The notes: generated by a model from the letters alone, not told the origin. A stretch of 64,000 nucleotides of DNA from Athripsodes cinereus (GCA_947579605.1 OX388307.1:26575237-26639236); one strand, 5' to 3'; numbered from the stretch's first letter, positions 1 through 11,600 are shown. Numbers and translations are program-made.

Positions 1-214
1 AACTTTCACATGATTCAATCAAGTGAAAGTTTACAATGTTTTTTATATGGTTTATTGATATTGTGAAATAAATTGATAAGCATCTTTAAATACCTACATT
101 ATAAATTATACTAAAGTTACAGTATTTTTAAGCAACTTTAGTTACCTGATTGATTACTTATTAATTGCACTTTTAGGTATTTAAAATCGATTGATAAATC
201 ACACTGTAAAATCT

Positions 215-442
215 TTAAACAGCACGATTCCTCAAAGATATGCAGAGGTTGAATATCAAAGACGAAATTCTAGGAGAGACTTTGTTTAGATTAGACGAAC
301 CTTCTGTCCTTCCTTGGAAAGAATTTGCACGAAGAGTATGAATGACATAGGAACTAGCATTCCTGTAACAACCATGAGTGAGGGAAGGTGCAACCCTTAA
401 TGTGGTAACCCTATTTATGGCAGATGTTGTGATATCGAACAT
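215..442. other. Unassigned GC-richer patch with short open frame
   Basis: This patch is less A+T-rich than its surroundings and stays open for 75 codons on the reverse strand. I do not recognise the translation. A weaker echo (GAATATCAAAGACG followed by a TTAGATT stretch) occurs near 13370-13400, which suggests an old dispersed repeat rather than a gene. No start context, splice sites or tail could be assigned. Confidence 0.25.
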
Positions 443-1019
443 GCTTTATAGAAGGGATTTTTTTATTTGCACCTTCGTCGATAAAAGTGATTTAGTGGAT
501 ACATTATAAATAAACAAACACACATGTATTGATAAATAAACTCAAATATATATGTAAAGATTAGGTACGCATTATGTCGTGGCATTCCGAATAAATTTTA
601 TCATTAAATTTATACAAACTCATTGCGTAAAATAACCGTATTATGTATAAAGTACGTTTTTTGAAAGTTGTTACGTTAGTCACCCTCGGGGGTGTACTAA
701 ATCGCATTTAATGGTATTTTTACCATCCCTTCATCAATCCTCTACCACAAAATGCGGGGTAGGTTTTTTTCGCAAGTTACAATGGACGTAAAACGAAATT
801 AATTAATCTCATTTGCTTTACAATTGGTGACATAATTTGTTTTAAATTTCGAATCTGGTTTTAAATGTTTGAAAAAATTACTAGTTTTTCCAAAAAAGTT
901 TTGTTGTACAGAGTATAAACTCTAATATTATAAAAATGCTCAACACTTTCAATTGGGAAGCATTAATTCCGCTATATTTCATTTGCTTCAGAGGATGAGG
1001 AATTTTATACATTTTCACA
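443..1019. other. A+T-rich stretch, nothing assigned
   Basis: Only a small G+C patch near 683-770 stands out. No coding, RNA or mobile-element feature is supported. Confidence 0.5.
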
Positions 1020-1295
1020 AATATTATGATTATTCTGTTTAATAAAAAATATTATACTTATTTTATTTTAAATAAACGCTTGCTAATCGGTTAATTTTTG
1101 TTTTTGATGTATTTTAATATCTTGTTCATTTATTAAATTGTGTGCTATTCAGTACTAAATTTTGTGTTTTTTGATAAAAACTCATTTAACTTCGATGTTT
1201 TTTACGATTTAAACATCTATGGCAAATTTAGGATCTTTGCTGGTCCATATATTGAACGTTTATTTTGTAAGCATATTTTGACTGTTTGTTCCTTT
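1020..1295 (+). mobile_element. LINE 3' untranslated fragment, same family as 61747-62559
   Basis: The segment around 1222-1250 (AAATTTAGGATCTTTGCTGG and flanks) matches the 3' end of the LINE fragment at 62450-62540. The T-rich sequence before it aligns loosely with 62330-62440. It has no poly-A end of its own: it passes directly into an RTE-2 tail at about 1296. One element therefore inserted next to or into the other. The copy is diverged and non-coding. Confidence 0.5.
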
Positions 1296-1502
1296 AAAAA
1301 ATATGCCCTTCTGCAGCTTATAGTAGAGGGTAAGATAGAGGGCAGACGGGGTTTGGGGCGCAAAAGAGCATCATGGCTCAAGAATCTTCGGCAGTGGTTT
1401 GGAATACCGGATGCAGCAACCCTCATCAGACTGACCCAGGATCGTGAAGAGTATCAAGAGATGGTCGCCAACCTCCGATAGGAGCGGCACAAGAAGAAGA
1501 AG
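1296..1502 (+). pseudogene. RTE-2 LINE, 3' terminal fragment
   Basis: The frame to the stop at 1479-1481 encodes the C-terminal tail of an RTE-like reverse transcriptase: LLQLIVEGKIEGRR, a GRKRASWLKNLRQW block, and YQEMVANLR before the stop. Short AAG repeats follow to about 1501. The layout matches the copies at 19067-19440 (reverse), 45320-45940 and 58540-58860. The catalytic RT and endonuclease domains are absent, as in a 5'-truncated dead insertion. The terminal frame is intact, but the copy cannot be autonomous. Confidence 0.75.
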
Positions 1503-1877
1503 TTCCTTTATATGTTGTAAAAATAAATCATACTAAAATATCAAATACTTTAAATTAGTGCAGATATATTTAAAGAGACTCAGATTTTTACCACACTTAA
1601 ATTATTTTCAAAGGTAATGCCTTTATCACTGATTTATTTTTATATGCATTACACACGAAATTTAGAAATAACTAAATAATAATATTGGTTTTGGGTGTTA
1701 CATCAAACAAAATTTTTAACGTTGTAAAAGCCAAACTTTCCAATCGAATATTTCGAGAGGTAAATAGAATAAGGTACCTACCTCTCAAAGTATTAAAACA
1801 TAACTACGGAATTTACTAACTTTTTAACAAAATATCTACTTGTACACAATTTATACCCTGAAGCATGGAAATATTTA
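1503..1877. other. A+T-rich stretch, nothing assigned
   Basis: No recognisable feature before the minisatellite begins. Confidence 0.5.
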
Positions 1878-2150
1878 GCTTATATTTTCCTCATATTGCA
1901 AGAATATAATAACACCGGCACATATATTGCACAAATTGTTATAATACCTGTGAATAAGTTTAGTTAGGTATAAGACTTATATTTTCCTTATATTGCAAGA
2001 ATATAATAACACCGGCACATATATTGCACGAATATAATAACACCGGCACATATATTGCACAAATTGTTATAATACCTGTGAATAAGTTTAGTTAGGTATA
2101 AGACTTATATTTTCCTTATATTGCAAGAATATAATAACACCGGCACATAT
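1878..2150 (+). repeat. Minisatellite, roughly 100-bp unit, left part
   Basis: The unit begins CTTATATTTTCC and contains AATAACACCGGCACATAT and ACCTGTGAATAAGTTTAG. It starts near 1879, 1976 and 2103. The second unit is longer because a short piece around ACCGGCACATATATTGCAC is itself duplicated. The last unit breaks off at 2150 and resumes at 4767-4818 on the far side of a DNA transposon, so the array predates that insertion. Confidence 0.85.
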
Positions 2151-4762
2151 CGTCCCTCATCTGACTAACTGTCGTAACTGGTAAAATGTAAATTGTTCAG
2201 GAGAGCATTTTTAGTGTTTTGGCGTGCATAGTTTCGTCTCTCCCAGCTAAACGAAAGAGTCTAAATGTATTTTATTATTTTATTTGTATTTTTATGAATC
2301 TCTGAATTATTTTTGTGATAATTAAATTTCCATAAGTATATTGGATTTATTTTTATGCACCGTCAAAGTAGATAGGACCCTTTGTGAGACTTTTTTCCCA
2401 TGGCCATATTTAGTTATGCTCAGATAGGACTTAACTATTTTAAGAGTCAAAGGTGAAAATAAAACGATTTTATAATTTAAGAAAGTATATTAATTAACAA
2501 GAGTGTTTACACTGTAATAAGAGCAGTTTTATGGGAAATAAAATGATAGTAAATCACTAAAAAATAAATTATTATGCAGATTATGGTGTTCGAGAATTCT
2601 CATCCTCATCATCAGATGTTAATAAATAAAATTTCGTGATTATTTTCAAAACAACGAATTTGGTGATGGAGGGACTTATAAAACTCAGCGTGCTTGAGTA
2701 ATCTTATCATCGGTGTATCGCCAGTAGTCAAAGACATCGAGTCAGCAGATTTTGCCTGGGAAATTTTAGATGGAGTGGATTTGAGTTGAGAAATCTCGTT
2801 ATGCAATATTATGTTAAATACTTGTCGTTTCAAGTATATTGAACGATAATTTGTTTCGCCATCACTAGTTTTAAAAGAAAACTTAGTAAGACTGTGTTTT
2901 TCTACTGAAAATTACGTCATCTCCGTTCAGTTTACATTTAGCCCTGTGTCGTCATTCGAAGGGAAAGAAGACGTAGCTCAATGGATAATTTCTTAAAATC
3001 CAAAAAATCTGAACAGTTGAGGGGTGTAACGATGTAAGGTTTGTTTCTACCTGCTAATTTGAAAACAGGAAGTAATTGACTAGGAACAAAGATATTACCA
3101 CTTTTCTTAAGCGCATAGTTAATAGCACTGTGTACCGAATCGCCTTCACTTTGTCCGTGACATGGAACAGATACGTTATTTTATTTCATTATTATTTCTT
3201 GAATTATTTATAAAGTAAATTCAGGTAGAAGCGATTATTGAATTTTTGTTTTAACCGCAACAGCAGTCGGCAAATAAATATACTTTTTATAACATTTTTC
3301 ATCATACGAGTACATATTCAGAAAAGAAAAAACGCAGATTAAATTTTAGAGGAACCCTTCTTGCTTGCACCTTCATGCCACGTATAACGATAGCACTCAC
3401 CAGAAGGTATATCGTATATTGTGAAGTTATATACTAATAAACGTCTTTTATAGAAAACTGCCCTTACATTGCTGATTGGTAAGTTGATAACTTGCTGCAT
3501 ATCAAACGTAGCACACTGTGTTATAGAATCTTGCTGAGCTTTTGTTTTGCCAACCATTCTAGCAGGACGAACAAGTATTTTTTTCATTTTCATGCTTAAG
3601 ATATTGATTTTTCAATTTAGTTTTAACATCTTCTGAGCTTTCGCAATATGTCGTTCACAAGCTACACTGATCCTTTTTCGGTAGATGGAGAGACAGGTTT
3701 TTTTTTATATTAAAACTCTTCTGTATGATACAAAACCTAGTTTTTCAGTATTGTTTTTCAAAGTATCCAGAAACATAGCGTACATGTTTCTCAATGTCAA
3801 GTCACTATGCAAGTATTTTCATGTCGTCTTTTCACGACAATAGTGAGACTCAACTTTTGGAAATCTCTCAATTTGTTCCTCAATATTGCGACTCATTCTC
3901 AGATCAATGTAAAAAGCTTTTCGATCGCCTCGATTTTCTTTATCTAAAATCCTCGCCGAAGTAACTATCGATAGCTGTTTCAACCGTTTTTTTTCCAACA
4001 CTTATGTATTTTAAAAAAATGCCCGGCATATCTGATGTCCGTCTAGCAGATGATGATAATAAATTGTAAAATTTCTTCAAGACTCCGAAAATTTTCTCAA
4101 ATTATTTCGGGAGTATATTCGTTGAAAAGAAAACATTGACGAGATGCTGCCTAACAAATTTCAATGTTTCACGCAGGTTTTAGTATTCACTATGCAACAA
4201 TATTTTTGGATACTTGGGTCATATACTCCATTCTGTGATCTTTTAGTTGTTTATTTTTATTTATTTTTATTGACCTTAGAAGATTTTTTTCTTAGTATTT
4301 CCCTCAGTGAGCCGTCAACTTCAAAATCTTGTGGCTGCACTTCGTAAATATTTGACATATTAATTCTTTCAGTACTTAAATTATGATCGGGATATTGAGA
4401 ATTTCTACTAAAATGATTCCAACAAAGAAAAATACTATCCTATGTGAAAATAAATAAAAAGTTATTCCCAGTTAATGTCTATACTAAGTATCGTATTTCA
4501 AGATAGGACCTACATTGGATATGTTTTTCATTTATAAAAAATCACACTAACTGTAGTATCTGCACTTACGTCCGTTAGTAAGATATTATTTTGATTAATT
4601 CGTAGATACGACAACAAATCAGAAAGCTGTTCCAGGATAATGGCAGCAGCTACAGCTGTGATCTTCGGTGAGAACATGCGTATCAAATCACAATACATGG
4701 TGGCGGTCATAACTCAATTTTGCCAAAAAAGTCAGTTACGACAGTTAGTCAGACGAGGGACG
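2151..4762 (-). mobile_element. 2.6-kb DNA transposon with 30-bp inverted ends
   Basis: The ends at 2151-2180 and 4733-4762 are inverted repeats starting CGTCCCTC and matching at 29 of 30 positions. Both flanks carry ATAT, and removing the element plus one ATAT restores an uninterrupted minisatellite unit. That gives a 4-bp target duplication, although a TA duplication with one extra terminal base fits equally well. A decayed transposase lies on the reverse strand. Four-bp duplications and this protein type suggest a Sola-like superfamily, but that name is inference. Frame damage makes it inactive. Confidence 0.85.
2938..4001 (-). pseudogene. Decayed DDE-type transposase of the 2151-4762 element
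   Basis: Reverse-strand pieces fall in the order expected for a transposase family common in insect and cnidarian genomes. The first piece (about 4001-3819) ends IEEQIERFPKVESHYCREK, a spacer followed by an SHY.RE-like motif. The second (3593-3339) reads VYNFTIYD...CYRYTWHEGASKKGS. The third (about 3171-2938) reads VPCHGQSEGDSVHSAINYAL, then VFKLAGRNKPYIV and DFLDFKKLSIELR to a stop at 2938-2940. Frameshifts and stops separate the pieces, especially between 3340 and 3171. A short upstream frame at 4528-4710 may be part of the N-terminus. Family placement rests on recalled motifs, not a search. Confidence 0.65.
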
Positions 4763-4766
4763 ATAT

Positions 4767-4818
4767 ATTGCACAAATTGTTATAATACCTGTGAATAAGT
4801 TTAGTTAGGTATAAGACT
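4767..4818 (+). repeat. Minisatellite, right part after transposon
   Basis: This resumes the unit interrupted at 2150 (ATTGCACAAATTGTTATAAT through GTTAGGTATAAGACT) and completes it exactly. Confidence 0.85.
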
Positions 4819-5642
4819 GGAATAACGCTAAACTTTGTGAGTTGTTCTATACTGAAATCAAACAGCTGGAATGGCCTTAATATAAAGTAACCAAGTAAAT
4901 GTAGTTAGATCTTAGAAAAGCCATTCATTTTGTCGTAATATAATATGATGAAAAAGAAGAGTAGTACTCCTACGCGTATGTTATAGGTAAACCCTTTGAA
5001 TATCAAGCAACAAGGGATATTATATTTCGACATGATAACGTATGTATGTTATAAAATATATTTTATACAATGTATAATATTTTATTAACAATAGAGGTTT
5101 TAGCTTTCTTTGAGTATTATTCCTATTATCGGGACAACAAAGAATAGCTTGAAAATAAAATAAATAGCTTGAAAATGTTTTGTATCAAACAATATCTATA
5201 ACAAGTATTTTATATTATGTAGGTATTTAGATACAATGAATCAACCCTTTTTTAATTCATAACAACGGCAACTTTCAAGAAGGTGCCATTTTAGGACAAA
5301 GGTTTTTTTTATATTCCATAAATGATATCCATGTAACAACTTTTAAATATGCTGGAAATAAATTCGCATTGTGAATATAAAACATTTAAAATCTCTCAGC
5401 CATAAATCAAATATGAATGTGATTGGAGGTGACTGCTTTAAGCGAATAAATCTAACATTTGTTAGCTCCGTGAAATCCCCAAAAAGAATAGTTCTGCTAC
5501 TCTTTTCTCTAAGGTTTCTAAAGTTTTTTTTATAAAGGTTAAGATATCTGTAAAATACCACGAGAAAGACATCAATTCAATTTAGCGGTAACGTAGCCTA
5601 TCAAAATTATCACATTTTTATTGACACTTTGAAGACAATTTG
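4819..5642. other. A+T-rich stretch, nothing assigned
   Basis: A small local duplication (AATAGCTTGAAAAT at about 5143 and 5163) is the only structure noticed. Confidence 0.5.
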
Positions 5643-5651
5643 TTCGTTTAC

Positions 5652-6004
5652 TATTACTATTTACTATACTATACCCTCACGCCGTATCCCAGGTGGGGTA
5701 GGCAGAGAGAACAGAACGCCATATAGATCTATTCTTACATATTTATTTCGATTCTCGATTTAGATTTCTCTTACTCAACACGCGCCCGTCCTTAAGAATT
5801 TGATCCACGTGATCAAGCCACGTGGTTCTTGGATGTCCGCGCTTCCTCACACTCCTTCTTTCAGGTAAATACAACCACTTCGTCATCCTTTCATCGTGCA
5901 TTCGCTCAATATGTCCAAACCATCTTAACTTGTTTACAGGTATTCTGTCCACAATACTCTTCTCACATTCGCTCATTTTCCTGATATCCTCATTCTTCAC
6001 TTTT
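5652..6004 (-). pseudogene. RTE-1 LINE, 3' terminal fragment with target duplication
   Basis: Reverse-strand translation gives the C-terminal RTE block: NKLRWFGHIERMHDERMTK, then RKRGHPRTTWLDHVDQILKDG. The 3' untranslated end reads CTACCCCACCTGGGATACGG followed by CGTGAGGGTATAG and TATAG repeats. The 9-bp sequence TTCGTTTAC flanks it at 5643-5651 and 6005-6013, marking both ends of the insertion. The RT core is missing through 5' truncation. The hairpin and tail are nearly the same as those of SINE-A (see 35814-36047). Confidence 0.85.
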
Positions 6005-6013
6005 TTCGTTTAC

Positions 6014-6554
6014 ATACAGTAAATCTACTGTCTACCTCACTTCTAGGATGTGTCGTGATAGTATTAGAAATTTAGATATGTAAAAGCGCTACAAGCTTTT
6101 AATCGTGAAATCTAATAAACGCACATAAAAATTCATCCCTATTATGTGAATGAGAAGTTCATTATTATTTCAACCAAATAATGATGTAAAGTTAATACAA
6201 TTTACGAAATTAATCGATGATTATGAAGTACATGTTAATATTATATGTACATAGTATTGAATGGAGATGTTTCCACACAGAGAAGTGTTTTGATTTGTTT
6301 AAGAGCATGAGTGTACTACATTACTATCATACAAAACTAACGAGTCACGTTGTTAAACTGTTTATGATTAATGGCTTACTCCAACACTTTAAAAATTTAT
6401 TCCAGTGATTTATTATTATGTAAAAGTCGAGAGAAAATTAACTAAAAGTTGTGCCTTACTTGTTCACGTTTAATATTTCAAAAGTAACATAATATATCTA
6501 CAAAGAACATGCTGAAGGAGAAACGCGAGTTAAAAAGTTTTTTTTTTAAATATA
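6014..6554. other. A+T-rich stretch, nothing assigned
   Basis: A 63-codon forward frame at 6217-6408 has no recognisable content. Confidence 0.5.
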
Positions 6555-6695
6555 TGTAAAATAAAACTTTCTCTCAAATTGTTGGAGATGGATGATTTGA
6601 AAATGAAGAGGACAGCTTACGTGTTTGTTATGCGCAGTTAATCTGATGGCTATCCCGCTTGTAGAACAGGACTTGATGTTATAAGTAGAAAGAAA
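6555..6695 (+). mobile_element. SINE-A fragment (middle and 3' part)
   Basis: Matches SINE-A at GAAGAGGACAGCTTACGTG and TCTGATGGCTATCCCGCTTG. The 5' third and the tail are lost. Confidence 0.55.
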
Positions 6696-6783
6696 TATAT
6701 TTGTTTATTCTTTACTGTCTAACGATTAAAGCAATTTTACATAGATATACAACTATTTTAAAAACAATCATACAATCAATATA

Positions 6784-6835
6784 CAGGGGGCAAGTTTATC
6801 ACGGAGGCGCGATTTTTTCCAAATAACCCAAATAT
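6784..6835 (-). mobile_element. SINE-B-type fragment
   Basis: Reverse complement of the SINE-B core: GGGGCAAGTTTATCACGG and GCGCGATTTTTTCC, then AATAACCCAAAT. Compare 59548-59690 and 21850-21998. Confidence 0.6.
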
Positions 6836-7781
6836 ATAAAAAAGAAAGTATCTAAAAGTAATCGTGAGCATAAATGTGTTAAAAATAGGTACCTGGTTGA
6901 CAGGATATTTCTGTAAATCCTTCGAAAGGTTATGTGAACAGTAAAATTTAAAAAATACAAGATTATATCTATAATTGTTTTAAACTTCTGTTACAGAAGG
7001 GATGATAGTCTTAATTAGGTCAATTCTTTCACAGCGTCTAATAATAGTTTGTTAAAAGCTGTTTATTACCCAAGTGATTTGCGATGACCCCAAATAACTA
7101 TATTCTAAATTATCAAATAAATATTAATTTTATTTTATTTGAAAATTTAAAATGATGTATTACAAAGTTAATGCCGATACAATTAATGGAACTATATTCT
7201 ATATTAAGCATTACGATTATAACGATATTAAAGCATTGAGAATTTATTGCGAATGTGCGATTCACTGGAATCAATCTCGTTCCCACATTGTGATCATAAG
7301 AAGATAGTCTAAAATGACAGAAAATCTGATTACTAGGCATTTTTATTTAAAAAAATTGCAAATAGCTATTTAACTTTAACTTGTTAGATAATAAAGGCAC
7401 AGTTTATCTAGAATAAGCCTAATTATACGGGTAAGTATATATCTATTAGACAAACGTTTATTATAAAATAAACTAAATAGCTTTATTTGAAGCATATCCC
7501 AGAAGTGGTTTTGAGGTTTTTCATTCAAACTAAGTATCTACAGAAAAGTAAATTATGTAATCTGGTTTACCTACTAACTAAAACCATTATCATAATAATA
7601 ATAATATTATAATATATCTGGCTTTAGTTGTTTTATTTACTGACGCTTGGTATTGTGGAATCTCCGTACACGTTTGCGTTACTTTGTATGTGAACTAAAT
7701 TGATAGGTACTTATAAAGATATTTGTAGCATATTTCGAAAGAAAACTATACTATATCGTATTTTGTCTATAAGTTACTTAC
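6836..7781. other. A+T-rich stretch, nothing assigned
   Basis: No feature seen. If the exon at 7782-7831 is real, this is its downstream intron. Confidence 0.45.
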
Positions 7782-7831
7782 GAACGTAGTCTTGCTGTCC
7801 TTGTTGTGTTCTTTTCAATGGCATTTTTCAC
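7782..7831 (-). CDS. Candidate 50-bp internal coding exon
   Basis: On the reverse strand a pyrimidine-containing acceptor (TTTTCAACGCAG) is followed by 50 bases and then a perfect GTAAGT donor. Only one of three frames is open; it reads VKNAIEKNTTRTARLR plus two bases. Length 50 leaves a phase-2 donor if the acceptor is phase 0. The segment is less A+T-rich than the flanks, and codon choice looks coding rather than random. I do not recognise the protein. It fits a small exon of a gene whose long introns make up much of the window. Other exons are not visible, so chance remains possible. Confidence 0.4.
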
Positions 7832-7834
7832 CTG

Positions 7835-8727
7835 CGTTGAAAACATATTACATTTTATGATATCCGTACAAAAAATATGAATATTACATTTTAATTGTAG
7901 CGAAACTACGTCATTTTAACCTGATATCAAAGCATGTTCAAAGTTCAAAGAAATCACCTACAATCATCTATGGCAAATAAATTGTGTTAACGAAAATGCG
8001 CAAAGTAAATGTAATTAAGTCGATAAAATAATGAAATGCCATTATGAAAAATAATGTCTCAAGACAAAATATTTTAGTTTAAATTTGGCTTTAAGATACT
8101 TTTGTTTATTAGATGATTACCCACATAAATATCCAGGCATAACAAACTGTTTTGAGAGTGAACTTTTTTATTTAGTCAGGGTCAATTTTAGACTAGTCTG
8201 GTTAGCAAAGTCAATTTTATGATCAACTACCAATTTTATTTTATAAATATAGTAATAGCTTACTTATAATTTATTTCGTTGACAAATTACTACCTAGTAT
8301 TAATGTATTTGCAATATTTATATTCAACCATTTTTTCATATGCATAGCTGCGTTAACCCTTGCTTCACAACTTCTTTGTGCGTCACAATATACAGTTAAT
8401 TTAATAGGTAATGTACAAAAATAACAACAGTGTCGATATATTGTCATATGAAAACAAGTTGCAGTGACGTCAGCAGGACGAAGCGCCTCCTGTTGAGGGG
8501 TTACAGGAAGTTTAGCGTAAAATCAATGAAACATTACACCATGAAAGAAGGAACGTAACTGGACTTTTGACTGTGACCAGTGATACATCGCAAAATCAAT
8601 CTTATGATTATTACAATAACGACTATTTTGCTATTAATGTTTTTTAATTGTCATATTCGTGTGACATACTTTTGTTTAAAATTTCACATTTCAACACAAA
8701 TTATTTCAGGGTTAAACAACATCAGTA
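7835..8727. other. A+T-rich stretch with one small GC patch
   Basis: Featureless apart from a GC-richer patch at about 8455-8560 that contains the TGACGTCA palindrome. The rest would be the intron upstream of the 7782-7831 exon candidate. Confidence 0.45.
8465..8472. promoter_or_regulatory. Full palindromic CRE-like site (TGACGTCA)
   Basis: A perfect TGACGTCA lies in a GC-richer patch. The octamer is the established CREB/ATF consensus. One copy can occur by chance in 64 kb, so function is speculative. Confidence 0.2.
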
Positions 8728-8739
8728 ATATTTAAAATT

Positions 8740-9168
8740 ACATACATACATACATACATACCATCACGCCGCTTCCCTCGCGGGGTAGGCAGAAAGGATC
8801 GAGCGCCACTTCCTTCTATCCTTGCAGACATCTTTCGCTTCCGTCACTGTCATACAATTCCTCATGCATGCTCTCCTGTTCAATGTGCTCAACACGTGAC
8901 CGTCCTGTAGGATTTGATTTAAATGATCTTGCCATTTAATCCTCGGACGTCCGCGTCTCCGAGCACCATTCCTCTCAGCCAAATATATCTTCTTAGTCAT
9001 TCTGTCCTCATTTATTCTTTCCACGTGCCCAAACCATCTTAACTTATTTACATTCATCTTTGTTGTTACACCAACTTTCATTCCACATTCCTTTCGTATA
9101 TCACTGTTACGCACACGATCTCTCAGACTCTTGCCACACATCCTTCTCAACGATCCTTCTCAACGACG
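8740..9168 (-). pseudogene. RTE-1 LINE, 3' terminal fragment, well preserved
   Basis: A 128-residue reverse frame (9150-8764) covers MRRMCGKSLRDRVRNSDIR, NKLRWFGHVERINEDRMTK, GARRRGRPRIKWQDHLNQIL and DRRKWRSILSAYPAREAA, ending at the stop just inside the 3' end. The tail is an ATAC repeat at 8740-8761. The 12-bp duplication ATATTTAAAATT at 8728-8739 and 9169-9180 defines the insertion. The inserted 5' end carries a small duplication of TCCTTCTCAACGA. The RT core is missing. Established knowledge: short target duplications and short-repeat tails are usual for RTE elements. Confidence 0.9.
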
Positions 9169-9180
9169 ATATTTAAAATT

Positions 9181-9925
9181 TATTTAACATAATATTAAAG
9201 ACTTTTAAATAAGCATTCTGTCATTCCGAGTGCATACATATCTACGTCGGTTCACTGTACTAAAATATTACAATGACAAGGGAAATCATTAATCGTACCA
9301 GAACCCCCAATTTATCAATTATCTAAAAATGTTTGATTTTGAGATATCTACTTCTAGTATCTACTTTTAAAGGCCATCTACTCGTTCACGAGTGATCAGG
9401 GCTACTATGGTTTCAGTTAACAAAACGTGCTAAATAATACAAAAACTATTTCAGCAGAATATTTTTTAATAAATTATTAGGTAGGTATAATTTTAAAACT
9501 TAAAAAAAAACACAAATAAACAGCAATTTTGTTTAAAAAAAATGTATTATAAATACGGTAAAAATTCATACGGAAGTAGTAAGAGTTTCAGGTAGTTAGT
9601 ATATTGATTTACCCATATCCTTCAGTTTCGGGCAAAGTCAGTTTTAATTCTTATTTCTATGGTGCTTAAATATCTATTTACCACTACAAGATAAAGCTCC
9701 TTTACAAGCTATAACAAACACTAAAGAATTATCATTAGTATTCCAAGCAACATACCAGATAACTTTTTGCGTTTAAGGACACATACATATTATGTTTCAT
9801 TTTCTCCATGTTATTAAAAAAAATCAGAATTGATGATACGCCTTTTCACTGAACTTCAGATTTACAATAGAGTAATGGTATGCATACAAAAAATTGCAAT
9901 TGCAAGCTTTCGATTTCTAATGTAG
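9181..9925. other. A+T-rich stretch, nothing assigned
   Basis: No coding or repeat signal recognised. Confidence 0.5.
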
Positions 9926-10165
9926 GACGACCGGTGTGGCGCGGAAGCTAACGCACTTGCCTTTGAGTCACGAGGTTCTAGGTTCGATTCCCGGCCAGGG
10001 CAAAATGAAGAATGACCTTTTTCAAACTGTCCTGGGTCTGGGTGTTACATATATATGTGTTCAGTGCATTGCATATGTGTATCGTCGCGTTAGTACCCAT
10101 AACACAAGATTCAAATCTTAGTTTGGGACTAGCTCGGTCTGTGTGAATTGTCTATACATGTTATG
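9926..10165 (+). mobile_element. SINE-C, tRNA-derived, near full length
   Basis: The head resembles a tRNA gene: an A-box-like TGGCGCGGAAGC and a good B box GGTTCGATTCCCGG. It is followed by the family body CTGTCCTGGGTCTGGGTGTT, GTATCGTCGCGTTAGTACCC and TTTGGGACTAGCTCGG. Other copies are at 11665-12390 (split), 23965-24117, 40978-41205 and 55403-55535. The internal Pol III promoter looks usable. I found no clean target duplication, and the cloverleaf is too altered for a functional tRNA. Confidence 0.8.
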
Positions 10166-11329
10166 TTAATTATTCATCTTAACATAAAACATACATAAAG
10201 AACAAAGGCATATTATTCCACCCTACTTCAAACGTGATACCTACAACAAAAAATATTTGTATCATGACATAAGACGAGTAGGTACTTATTAGTCTAAAAA
10301 TTTCAAATAAAAGATAAGGAAAATATAAATAAATAGGTTGTAGTGAAAAATAATAGAAACGTGTTACTAATAGGTCCATACCATGTTTATCTCTTGTGTT
10401 ATTGTAGTTTTTTTTCTAAGTGTGTTTTCTTCTTTAAATCTGACGTTACTTTAGCCTTAGGAACTTTATATTATTATTATACAAAGCGTTGTCACTGGAG
10501 ATGCAAGGAATTTTTCAAAGTAAATGTTTAAAGCAAAATAAATTGTTATTTACAAACAACAAAAACGCTTTGAACTTATAATAAACTTTGAAGTAAAATA
10601 TTTTATTTTATTATTTCAAGTGCTAAGTTGAAGAATTTTTCAGCATTAAAAATAATTTACTTTTGGTTTCATTATGAAAGCATTTCATTTAATATTCACC
10701 ATTTTATATTTTAACAACTAAACTCAATTGAGCAACAGGAGAGGTTTTTGTGTAACTTTTCATTGATCATTAATTTGAATTTCCTCTTACATAAAATCAA
10801 GAGTTATGCCGTAGGTCCGTGGTAAATAAAACAAAAACTTAACTTTTGTACGTACTTGCTTCGATTTACGGTCAAATAACAAACTAAATTGAGAGCTTTT
10901 TATTATCCTATATTTACTACAACTTGTTCTAACTCATGGAATTTTTCTGTTGGTTGAATAATAAAATATTCATTAGTTATTTAAGTAAAAAGTAGTACAC
11001 AACAGGCATTGATGTGATGTGTACCTACTAGACTACTTTACATTATGAAAGACTTCTATAGGTACTGAATTTACCCAGAAAAAGAGAGCCAATTTTGAGA
11101 ATACTGCTAGCAGCATAAGTGAGAATGCTGAAAATAGTGTTGAATATTATAAGAAATAAGTTTGTCAGGTATGTCATGATTTCAGGAAGTCAGAAAGGTA
11201 TCTATTTGTGATTTATTTAACATTGTGGACTAGATATATTATTTTTAGTAGTTGCAATATTTTTATTATCTTTCAAAATATTTAGATACAGTATAGACAA
11301 TAACGTGATTTTTTCTCTTTGTGATAAAA
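10166..11329. other. A+T-rich stretch, nothing assigned
   Basis: Short frames at 10179-10379 (reverse) and 10343-10531 (forward) are low-complexity. No feature supported. Confidence 0.5.
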
Positions 11330-11600
11330 AATGCTAATACGTTATACCCTCAAGCCGTGTTCCAAGAGAGGTAGGCAGAGAGAACGGAACGCTTAATAGA
11401 TCTATCCTATAATTCATATAATATCGTCGATCGTCTACCTAAAACGCGACCGTCCTTGAGAATTGGATTCATATGGTTCTCGGATACTTGCACATTTTAA
11501 CACTCCCTCTTTCAGACTAATATATCCTCTTTGTCACCTTTTCACTATCCATTTGTTTCACATGTCGAAATCATCGCAACATAATTTATTTGTGATAATA
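11330..11600 (-). pseudogene. RTE-1 LINE tail, heavily degraded
   Basis: The order of sequence blocks is the same as in 5652-6004: ATACCCTCAAGCCGTGTTCC, GGTAGGCAGAGAGAACGGAA, CGCGACCGTCCTTGAGAATT. Indels have destroyed the frame, so it is older than the two other RTE-1 copies. Confidence 0.7.

Noticed and set aside
1878..4818. CRISPR-like repeats (also 43450-43572)
   Set aside because: These are head-to-tail tandem units with no unique spacers, in a eukaryotic context.
9926..10010. Possible tRNA gene
   Set aside because: Good B box, but the cloverleaf is disrupted and the sequence continues into a multi-copy body. It is the head of SINE-C.
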